Of a stretch of 64,000 bases of DNA, positions 18,896 through 25,444 are shown in pieces. The stretch is taken from assembly GCF_000403785.1 (NCBI RefSeq), contig NZ_APHJ01000030.1, forward strand, positions 1-64,000, written 5' to 3'. The DNA comes from Gillisia sp. CAL575. GTDB lineage: Bacteria > Bacteroidota > Bacteroidia > Flavobacteriales > Flavobacteriaceae. The notes beneath the pieces are model-generated. The model made no database searches. It was not told where the DNA came from and saw only the letters and a list, made by a program, of their open reading frames with translations. The position numbers and the translations under genes were made by a program. Positions within the stretch are counted from its first letter, which is position 1, and every line of letters starts with the position of its first letter.

Positions 18896-19064
18896 CGAAA
18901 AAGTGCCGGGAATGCATTTTTCAATAATTAGAAGCCCTACCTAATAATTATTCACACATTTCGACACTTTATTTTGTTTCATCCTAACTTTTATATCAAG
19001 TAGAATGATAAATCAAATTTATATAATAGGTTAATTGTAATAAAGGGGATTTTTCCCCTTTTTT
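18896..19064 (+). ncRNA. putative small RNA, tandem unit 3 of 3
   Basis: Outer stem AAAAAGTGCCG / CGACACTTT has one C-A mismatch. The second stem is GAATG/CATTT(C) and the third AATAATTA/TAATTATT, closing a loop with GCCCTACCTA (18934-18943). The terminator-like hairpin AAAGGGG-CCCCTTTTTT (19042-19064) is the strongest of the three. It ends 61 bases before the next start codon, so unit 3 could also act as a cis leader. The preceding bases ATAAACGAAAAAGTG resemble those before unit 1 (AATACGAAAAAGTG). Confidence 0.65.
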
Positions 19065-19125
19065 CGGATTTAGAAAAATATGTTAAAGAAAAATTTTACT
19101 TTTAACAAAATTTGAATTATCAAGT

Positions 19126-19515
19126 ATGGCAAAACCTAGTAAAAGCATATCAGTAGAAGCGGCGAAAGCACTTCAGAATAAATGGAAAGAATCACGAGCT
19201 TTAGAAATTGAACAAGCCCAAGGTTACCAAGACACACGTGAGTTTTGGTATAGTTTGGAAGAGTTACAAGATTACCTAGATTATGTAAAAGAACAATCTA
19301 TCGCACAGGGAATAAGTAAACCTGGGATAAGGATATATTTTGGGGCTTATGCGAAAACTCCTACTAAAAAAAGTTATGCTACAATTTTTTTAGCTCCCAC
19401 CAAAGAGAAATCTAATCCTATTTTAGAAGATGGAGAAGCTGTGAATAATGAAAATAATTATGATATAGATCCTATGAATATAGGCTCTAATGGTTATCCT
19501 CCAATAAATTATTAA
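19126..19515 (+). CDS. conserved flavobacterial protein with C-terminal PPxxY tail, function unknown
   Basis: 129 aa, no signal peptide, no transmembrane segment. An N-terminal helical part (about 1-60; KSISVEAAKALQNKWKESR, then EELQDYLDYVKEQS) is followed by a small beta region (GIRIYFGAYAKTPTKKSYATIFLAPT) and a flexible tail, YDIDPMNIGSNGYPPINY. I recall similar proteins in many Flavobacteriia but no assigned function. Its stop overlaps the next start (TAATG), so it is coupled to the seven-helix protein. The 28-aa peptide at 20296 carries a version of the same tail, which suggests that the tail is the active part or a recognition signal. Confidence 0.75.
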   Translation: MAKPSKSISVEAAKALQNKWKESRALEIEQAQGYQDTREFWYSLEELQDYLDYVKEQSIAQGISKPGIRIYFGAYAKTPTKKSYATIFLAPTKEKSNPILEDGEAVNNENNYDIDPMNIGSNGYPPINY

Positions 19516-20240
19516 TGCAATTCTTATTTTTGTTTATTGCAATTTTTTTAGAAGGTTTTAGTGTTATTGCAGGGATTTATTATTTAAAAAAAATGCCAAA
19601 TGATTTAAGTAACAAGCTGCTTACGTATTTTTTGCTTATTACTTTCACAGTAGAAATTACAGGGCTTATTCCTGCAATTATTTACCATAATGAAGCATTA
19701 CATCATTTAAAAGACACTGTTTGGTACACCAATTTTTGGTTATTTAATCCTTATTTAGTTGTTAGTTTTGCATTTTACTGTTATTACTTCGGAAGGAGCC
19801 TTCAAAGCAGAATTCTAAAGAATATTTTAAACTATTCAGTAATTGTTTTTGTGATTTCAAGTTTCTTGATTCTTATTTTTTCTGATGTTTTGTTTGTTTC
19901 TCATTCTTACTTTACATTATTTTTTGGTGTTGCATTATTATTTTTAGCAATTAGTTTTTATTATTATGAGTTACTTCGAGATGAAAAATTATTGGATATA
20001 AAAAGAAGTGTTAAATTTTATGTCTCTGTAGCATTTCTTCTCTTTAATTTAATTTCGTTGCCACTCTGGATTTACTTTAAATATTTTAGCAATACTATAA
20101 GCCCGGAATTTGTGAAATTATACCAATCAATTTTTTATTTATCTAATGTGTTGCTATATAGCACCTATATTTTTGCTTTTATCTATTGTGCGCAGCAAAA
20201 ACAATTTCCTGTGATAAATCAAAACAAGAGTGTTCCATAA
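19515..20240 (+). CDS. seven-helix membrane protein, unknown, paralogue of the one at 20399
   Basis: 241 aa with seven clear hydrophobic helices and short loops. Marks shared with the paralogue at 20399-21136 are a first helix ending in GxYYLxKxP, ILNY before helix 4, YY(Y/F)EL after helix 5, KFYVS/LFYVS in helix 6 and AFIYCA at the end of helix 7. No catalytic motif (HExxH, GxSG, EExxxR) is visible, so a sensor or partner role is more likely than a protease. It is translationally coupled to the PPxxY-tail protein. Function unknown. Confidence 0.8.
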   Translation: MQFLFLFIAIFLEGFSVIAGIYYLKKMPNDLSNKLLTYFLLITFTVEITGLIPAIIYHNEALHHLKDTVWYTNFWLFNPYLVVSFAFYCYYFGRSLQSRILKNILNYSVIVFVISSFLILIFSDVLFVSHSYFTLFFGVALLFLAISFYYYELLRDEKLLDIKRSVKFYVSVAFLLFNLISLPLWIYFKYFSNTISPEFVKLYQSIFYLSNVLLYSTYIFAFIYCAQQKQFPVINQNKSVP

Positions 20241-20295
20241 AATGAGTGGAGAAGAGGAGTTACTTACTTTTTTCTGTTGCTAAAATTTAATGTAA

Positions 20296-20382
20296 ATGGA
20301 GAAAGAATACGAAGATGTTGTAAATGATGATATAGAACCGTTTAATGGAACTGGCAGATTATGGCCTCCATTAGGATACTAA
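20296..20382 (+). CDS. 28-aa peptide sharing the PPxxY tail
   Basis: An ATG at 20296 opens 28 codons ending in TAA. The C-terminal half, DDIEPFNGTGRLWPPLGY, lines up with YDIDPMNIGSNGYPPINY at the end of the 129-aa protein: D-I-acidic-P-x-N-x-G, then PP-x-x-Y at the terminus. The first ten residues are highly acidic. It lies 16 bases before the second seven-helix gene, the same position that the larger protein holds relative to the first. It may be a reduced copy that keeps only the tail, or a signalling peptide. Confidence 0.6.
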   Translation: MEKEYEDVVNDDIEPFNGTGRLWPPLGY

Positions 20383-20398
20383 TAGTGATAAAAGACAT

Positions 20399-21136
20399 AT
20401 GCTGGATTTTATAATAGAAAATAAAATTTATGTTACTTATATTTTTGAATTTATTGCAGCTATAAGTGGCAGTTACTATTTAAATAAAACTCCAAAAGTT
20501 CGAAAGGAAATTATATATTTCTCATGGTTTATATGGTTTGTGTTTTTGATAGATCTTAGTGGTTTATATTCTTTATGGGCTTTTTTTGATGATTATAAAA
20601 CATTCCCTTTTTTAAAAGATTCATTATTTACTCGTAATGTCTGGTTATATAATTGGTTACATTTAATAAGTCTTTCTTTTTACAGCTTTTTATATATTAA
20701 ACAGATTGAAAGAATTAAGTACAAAAGAATTTTAAATTATGCCTTACTTATTTTTATCGGATTCGGAATAATTAAATTATCAAGTACAAATCAGATTTTC
20801 TTTACTTATGATATGTCAATTCTTATTGCAGGAGTTGTATTGCTAATAATTGCTATTTCTACCTATTATTTTGAGCTAATACTTAGTGATAGAATTCTAT
20901 ACCTTAAAAATAATTTACTCTTTTATGTTTCTATAGGTCTTCTAATTTGGCATTTATGTGTACCTCCAATTCAAATATATAGTGCTTATTTTTCTATTGA
21001 AAATGTTGAATTTATTAACATGTATACAACTGTTTTGATGTATAGTAATATTTTCATGTATGGCATGTTTTCCCTTGCATTTATTTATTGCGCAAAAAGA
21101 AATTCCGATTTAGGTTTGAAAACTATTTCTCAGTAA
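20399..21136 (+). CDS. seven-helix membrane protein, unknown, second paralogue
   Basis: 245 aa, seven hydrophobic helices. Shares with the first paralogue the GSYYLNKTP end of helix 1, ILNYA, STYYFELI, LLFYVS and the terminal AFIYCAKR, while the loops differ, so the pair arose by an old duplication. No known enzymatic motif. It stands between a tail peptide and a histidine kinase that itself has almost no sensor domain, so these proteins may supply the membrane sensing function. That is inference from order only. Confidence 0.8.
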   Translation: MLDFIIENKIYVTYIFEFIAAISGSYYLNKTPKVRKEIIYFSWFIWFVFLIDLSGLYSLWAFFDDYKTFPFLKDSLFTRNVWLYNWLHLISLSFYSFLYIKQIERIKYKRILNYALLIFIGFGIIKLSSTNQIFFTYDMSILIAGVVLLIIAISTYYFELILSDRILYLKNNLLFYVSIGLLIWHLCVPPIQIYSAYFSIENVEFINMYTTVLMYSNIFMYGMFSLAFIYCAKRNSDLGLKTISQ

Positions 21137-21225
21137 AAATTATGCGAATCATCGGATTCTCTTTTTGTTAAAATTCTTAATTTCAATTAATTTCTCGTAA
21201 ACTTGTGTTAAATTAATTGGATTGC

Positions 21226-22011
21226 ATGCTAGCTAAGGAAGAACTTCTACTTATTGTTTATTTTATTGTGGTCATTCTATTATTGACCAGTTTTGCTATA
21301 ATCTTCTTTATTACTTTCCACAAACGAAAGAACACACTACTTTATGAGAAATTTGAAGCTGAAAAACGTTTCGAAAATGAATTGGCACAGTCTAAAATTG
21401 AAATTCAAGAACAAACTTTAAAAAATGTTAGCTGGGAATTGCACGATAATATTGGGCAATTACTGTCGGTTGCTAATATGCAACTAAATATTCTAACAGG
21501 GACAGTGGACGAGGAGGTCAAACAATCTGTTAAAGATATTAAAGAAGTTGTTTCTAATTCCTTGCAAGAGGTACGTTCCCTTTCCAAATCCTTAAATAAT
21601 GAAGTGATAAGTTACACCGGGATTGAGGCATCAATAAAAAATGAATTATCTAGATTTGAGAGACTTAATAATATAAAAACCGAAATTTTTACCGAAGGTG
21701 AAACTTTTGATATTATTGAAAAAGATTCTATAATTCTATTTAGAATAATTCAGGAATTTTTCTCTAACATTATAAAGCATGCAAGCGCTTCCAAGATAGA
21801 GGTGCATATTAAGTATCATATAGATGAGATGAATATCAGTATAAAAGACAATGGAAAAGGTTTTAATATTGATGAAGTTATCAAAAGTTCTGGTTTAATT
21901 AATATGGAAAGTCGCGCTGCGCTTATAAATACTAAAATAGAAATTCAGTCCATTCCAGATAAAGGAACTTCTTTGTCTTTAAATTATCCTAAAAAAGTCT
22001 CTTCCCTATGA
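21226..22011 (+). CDS. sensor histidine kinase, HisKA_3/NarX-DesK type
   Basis: 261 aa from the ATG at 21226 (a TTG at 21217 would add three residues). One N-terminal transmembrane helix (LLLIVYFIVVILLLTSFAIIFFI), a coiled coil, then the HisKA_3 H-box WELHDNIGQLLSVANMQL with phospho-His73, the N-box EFFSNIIKHA and the G-box DNGKGF. There is no periplasmic or PAS input domain, so the signal must come through the membrane segment or a partner. It overlaps the response regulator by 4 bases (ATGA). Confidence 0.92.
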   Translation: MLAKEELLLIVYFIVVILLLTSFAIIFFITFHKRKNTLLYEKFEAEKRFENELAQSKIEIQEQTLKNVSWELHDNIGQLLSVANMQLNILTGTVDEEVKQSVKDIKEVVSNSLQEVRSLSKSLNNEVISYTGIEASIKNELSRFERLNNIKTEIFTEGETFDIIEKDSIILFRIIQEFFSNIIKHASASKIEVHIKYHIDEMNISIKDNGKGFNIDEVIKSSGLINMESRAALINTKIEIQSIPDKGTSLSLNYPKKVSSL

Positions 22012-22637
22012 AAAAGACGATAGTCATCGTTGACGATCACACATTGTTTGCACAATCTCTTCAAGGTCTTGTAAATTCTTTTCAAGAATATGAGGTATTA
22101 AAAGTCCTAAAGAACGGACAGGAATTACTAGATTATTTTAAAGCTAATCACAAACGTCCGGATATTATTTTGTTAGATATTAGAATGCCAATAATGGATG
22201 GGGTTTCCACAATGTCCTGGTTAAAAGAGCATTTTCCCGAGCAAAAAACATTGGCCCTTACTATGGAACATGACGAGGAAATCATTATTAAAATGATTAG
22301 AATGGGTAGTAGAGGTTATTTATTAAAAGATATAGAGCCAGAAGAATTTCTATATGCATTAGAATCTGTTAATTCCAGTGGCTATTATTTTAGCGAAGAA
22401 ATTGTAGAAGTAATGGATCTGCATACTTCAAAAAACTATGGTGATCTTACCAATAGAGAAATGGAATTTTTAAACCATGCTTGTTCAGAAAAGACATATA
22501 AAGAGGTTGCGGAAGAAATGCATTTAAGTCCAAAAACTATAGATGGCTATCGTGAAAGCTTGTTCTCTAAACTACAAGTTAAAAGTAGAGTTGGAATGGT
22601 GCTCTTTGCAGTAAAGAATAATATTGTCAGGATTTAA
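22008..22637 (+). CDS. LuxR/NarL-family response regulator
   Basis: 209 aa. Receiver domain about 1-120: acidic pocket VDDH, phosphoacceptor Asp57 in LLDIRMPIMDG, conserved Lys in LLKD. The C-terminal helix-turn-helix (about 145-205) reads LTNREMEFLNHACSEKTYKEVAEEM with LSPKTIDGY as recognition helix region. It pairs with the coupled kinase. The closest visible candidate targets are the RNA units and the seven-helix genes upstream, but no operator was identified. Confidence 0.94.
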   Translation: MKKTIVIVDDHTLFAQSLQGLVNSFQEYEVLKVLKNGQELLDYFKANHKRPDIILLDIRMPIMDGVSTMSWLKEHFPEQKTLALTMEHDEEIIIKMIRMGSRGYLLKDIEPEEFLYALESVNSSGYYFSEEIVEVMDLHTSKNYGDLTNREMEFLNHACSEKTYKEVAEEMHLSPKTIDGYRESLFSKLQVKSRVGMVLFAVKNNIVRI

Positions 22638-22694
22638 GTTTTTTATTATTTCGACCCCGATTACTATTTGAACAAAATGCAATTTAACTTTTTT

Positions 22695-23176
22695 GTCATT
22701 CCGACGGAGGAGAAATCTCTAATATAAGAATCTTTCTTTGCAGAGATTCTTCAATCCACTATGCTTCTTTCAGAATGACAGATACATTTTTGTCATTCCG
22801 ACGGTAGGAGGAATCTCTTATTAATGAGATTCTGTTTCATTGAGATTTTTCACTTCGCTGCTCTCCGTTCAAAATGACAGTCTTTTATTTCCTTATTGTT
22901 TGTCATTCCGACGGTAGGAGGAATCTTTTATTAATGAGATTCTGCTTCATTGAAATTCTTCAATTCACTATGCTTCTTTCAGAATGACAGATACATTTTT
23001 GTCATTTCGACGGTAGGAGGAATCTCTTATTAATGAGATTCTGCTTCATTGAGATTTTTCACTTCGCTGCTCTCCGTTCAAAATGACAGATACGTTTTTG
23101 TCATTCCGGCGGAGGAGGAATCTCTAACATGAGAATCTTTCTTTGCAGAGATTCTTCCCTTTACCCTGAATGGCAG
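22695..23176. repeat. five tandem copies of a palindromic intergenic repeat
   Basis: Copies start at 22695, 22792, 22902, 23001 and 23100, each about 77-90 bases. Each starts GTCATTCCGACGGnAGGAGGAATCT, has a central AGATT(C/T)...GAGAT turn, and ends (C/A)AGAATGACA or TTCAAAATGACA, so the ends are inverted (GTCATT / AATGAC). Two tail variants alternate: ATGCTTCTTTCAGAATGACA and GCTCTCCGTTCAAAATGACA. It resembles the REP-like repeats of Bacteroidota genomes. The cluster fills the gap after the response regulator. Confidence 0.88.
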
Positions 23177-23223
23177 TAAATCTTCTTATTTTTTACTCAC
23201 TGCTAAATTGATGTTATTCATTT

Positions 23224-24813
23224 TTGAATAAATGTAAACTACTGTATCTTCGTGTAAAATTAAATTTAGATCCTGTGTTAGATTCAGCTACAATAGAATT
23301 AAGAAATTTACGAGTTAAAGATTATGTAGAGTTTAAAAAATCCATGGTTCAGGTATATAGTGCATTATCCAATTCTTATTGGAGCAAAGCAGATATTTCT
23401 ACTTTGGTAAGCAAGTTTCCCGACGGGCAATTTTGTATTGTTATAGATGGGAAAATTGCAGGTTGTGCCTTATCTATGATCGTAGATTATGATAAGTATG
23501 ATGATGATCATAAGTACAATGATATAATTGGAGGTCATGAATTTGCCAATCATACGGAAGATGGGAATGTACTTTATGGGATAGATGTTTTTATTCTTCC
23601 AGATTATCGCGGAATGAGGCTTGGACGTAGATTATATGAAGCAAGAAAAGAACTCTGCGAACAACTTAATCTGAAATCTATCATCTTCGGTGGTAGAATT
23701 CCAAATTATGGGGAATATGCTGAAACTTTAACTCCAAAAAAATATATAGATAAAGTGAAGTTGAAGGAGATTCATGATCCTGTTCTTTCATTTCAGTTAT
23801 CTAATGATTTTCACGTTAAAAAAGTGATTAAAGGATATTTGCCTGGTGATCATGAAAGTTTAGAATTTGCAACTCTAATGGAATGGCATAATATATATTA
23901 CACTAAACCAGAGAAGTTAATTAATACTAAGAAGAAGGTAGTAAGGCTAGGTTTAGTGCAATGGCAAATGCGTTTATTCAAAGATTATGATTCCTTAGTA
24001 GAACAAATTGAATTCTTTGTAGATGCAGTAAGTGATTACCAAAGTGATTTCATATTGTTTCCAGAATTATTTAACGCCCCCCTGATGGCGCAATTCAATC
24101 ATTTAAATGAAGCTGAAGCAATTCGAGGATTATCCAGTTATACCGATAGGTTGTTGGAAACGTTTAAAAAATTCGCGATAAATTATAACATCAATATCAT
24201 CACCGGAAGTATGCCACAAGCTGTGGGAGAACACATGCATAATGTTGGCTTTTTATGCCGAAGAGATGGAAGTGTAGAACGATATGAGAAATTACATATC
24301 ACTCCAGCTGAAGAATCTGCCTGGGGAATAAAAGGTGGGACACAACTTAAAACTTTTGATACTGATTGTGGTAAGATTGGAGTGCTTATTTGTTATGATG
24401 TAGAATTCCCGGAATTGCCTAGATTATTGGCAGAAGATGGAATGAAGATCCTTTTTGTTCCGTTTATGACCGATACCCAGAATGGATATTCCAGAGTGAG
24501 GATATGTGCTCAGGCCAGAGCCGTAGAAAATGAATGTTATGTTGCTGTTGCAGGTTCTGTTGGAAACTTACCTAAGGTAAATAACATGGATATTCAGTAT
24601 TCACAGTCAGCGGTATTCACACCATCTGACTTTGCCTTTCCCGTTAACGGAATTAAAGCAGAGGCTACACCTAACACAGAAAGTACTTTATTAGTAGATG
24701 TAGATCTGGATCTGCTAAAAGAACTGCACAGTTTTGGAAGTGTAAGAAACATGAAGGATAGAAGATTGGATCTTTATTCTCTAAAAAGGAAGAATATTAA
24801 AATCTCTAATTAA
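23224..24813 (+). CDS. GNAT acetyltransferase-carbon-nitrogen hydrolase (nitrilase) fusion
   Basis: 529 aa. Residues about 25-215 form a GNAT domain (LRNLRVKDYVEF; acetyl-CoA loop DYRGMRLGRRLYEAR). Residues about 238-515 form a nitrilase-superfamily amidohydrolase with the triad Glu281 (FPELFN), Lys356 (EKLHI) and Cys390 (LICYDVEFPE). The fusion is known in Bacteroidota and Proteobacteria, without a settled substrate. The start is uncertain: TTG at 23224 is in frame, but GTG at 23278 just before the GNAT domain is possible. No operon partner. Confidence 0.87.
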   Translation: MNKCKLLYLRVKLNLDPVLDSATIELRNLRVKDYVEFKKSMVQVYSALSNSYWSKADISTLVSKFPDGQFCIVIDGKIAGCALSMIVDYDKYDDDHKYNDIIGGHEFANHTEDGNVLYGIDVFILPDYRGMRLGRRLYEARKELCEQLNLKSIIFGGRIPNYGEYAETLTPKKYIDKVKLKEIHDPVLSFQLSNDFHVKKVIKGYLPGDHESLEFATLMEWHNIYYTKPEKLINTKKKVVRLGLVQWQMRLFKDYDSLVEQIEFFVDAVSDYQSDFILFPELFNAPLMAQFNHLNEAEAIRGLSSYTDRLLETFKKFAINYNINIITGSMPQAVGEHMHNVGFLCRRDGSVERYEKLHITPAEESAWGIKGGTQLKTFDTDCGKIGVLICYDVEFPELPRLLAEDGMKILFVPFMTDTQNGYSRVRICAQARAVENECYVAVAGSVGNLPKVNNMDIQYSQSAVFTPSDFAFPVNGIKAEATPNTESTLLVDVDLDLLKELHSFGSVRNMKDRRLDLYSLKRKNIKISN

Positions 24814-24835
24814 AGATAGTAGTTAAATATACTTT

Positions 24836-25100
24836 AATCGGGGAGGGTATATAGGAAGGGGGATATCTAACGATGTTCCCTTTTTTTTGTTATATTTTTT
24901 TATGCGAGAAAGTATCAATTTAATGTTTGATACAATAACTTCAATTTCCACTTTTTCTAACTGCCTTAATAGGTGATTCTTTATTTTATAATTTCTTCAG
25001 AAGAAAAGCATAATCCCCAAAGAAACCTTCTTCATTTTTATTTCCAATATTTAATTATCTCTTTCAATAATATGGGCATTGCTCATTTTTAAGCTAATCA
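24836..25100 (-). pseudogene. decayed 3' end of an aldehyde dehydrogenase gene
   Basis: On the minus strand this stretch aligns base by base with the 3' end of the intact ALDH gene at 48494-49873. Shared blocks include AAACATT..GATAC.TT.TC, ATAACAAAAA and GTTAGAT.T.CC.CTT. The end of the protein is still readable as LDIPLPIYPPRLK, equivalent to the LDVPLRYAP of the intact copy. Frameshifts and stops interrupt it, and similarity becomes weak beyond about 24990, so the left part of the old gene is nearly erased. No function is expected. Confidence 0.7.
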
Positions 25101-25305
25101 CTAAAAAATATTAGCTGCTTTTTACAAACCGTGATTTTATTGTTTTGAAAATATAACCTCTTATAAAAAGGGAATATTCAGTTTTAGGACTAATAAATTA
25201 AGGATAATTAAAAAATTGTTGTCCAATCAAGTTGAGAGTCTTCAGTATGGTTGGTTTCGCAGAATTTTTGTGTTATAAAAACTTGATTCCTTCAGCTATC
25301 GTAAC
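25101..25305. other. AT-rich gap before the ilv leader region
   Basis: No gene or clear structure was found between the ALDH remnant and the candidate ilv leader. The ilv promoter probably lies here, but I could not fix it. Confidence 0.3.
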
Positions 25306-25350
25306 ATGAACAATGATAAAGTATTGATAATCAGTATATTAAAATTTTAA
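25306..25350 (+). promoter_or_regulatory. candidate ilv leader peptide MNNDKVLIISILKF
   Basis: A 14-codon open frame ends 94 bases before ilvD and holds the run V-L-I-I-S-I-L: six codons for the amino acids made by the operon. An AT-rich inverted repeat (AAAATTttAATTC / GAATTAATTTT, about 25340-25372) overlaps its end. This is the layout of ribosome-mediated attenuation. AT-rich DNA favours such codons by chance, so it remains a candidate. Confidence 0.4.
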
Positions 25351-25389
25351 TTCTTCTTTTGGAATTAATTTTCATATAGAGCTATATAT

Positions 25390-25419
25390 ATGCTTCTACT
25401 ACTAAGAAACTACTTTTAA
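25390..25419 (+). promoter_or_regulatory. second candidate ilv leader peptide MLLLLRNYF
   Basis: A 9-codon open frame with four consecutive leucine codons (CTT CTA CTA CTA, three of them CTA, usually rare in AT-rich Bacteroidota) ends 25 bases before the ilvD start. It could sense leucyl-tRNA or couple translation into ilvD. It may also be chance. Confidence 0.35.
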
Positions 25420-25444
25420 TTAATATTTTGATTGATAAATAACG

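Noticed and set aside
18429-19125. Possible decayed protein gene in the 700-base gap
   Set aside because: All frames are closed, and the conserved parts are stems and a loop whose changes keep base pairing, which fits RNA and not coding sequence.
20242-20283. 13-codon frame (MSGEEELLTFFCC) right after the first seven-helix gene
   Set aside because: No similarity to the PPxxY tails; the 28-aa frame at 20296 better explains the gap.
19515-21136. Seven-helix proteins as CPBP proteases or rhomboids
   Set aside because: No EExxxR, HxxxN or GxSG motif in either protein.
22695-23176. Possible CRISPR array (regular repeats)
   Set aside because: Repeats are about 77-90 bases, palindromic, almost contiguous and without unique spacers of equal size; no cas genes are near.
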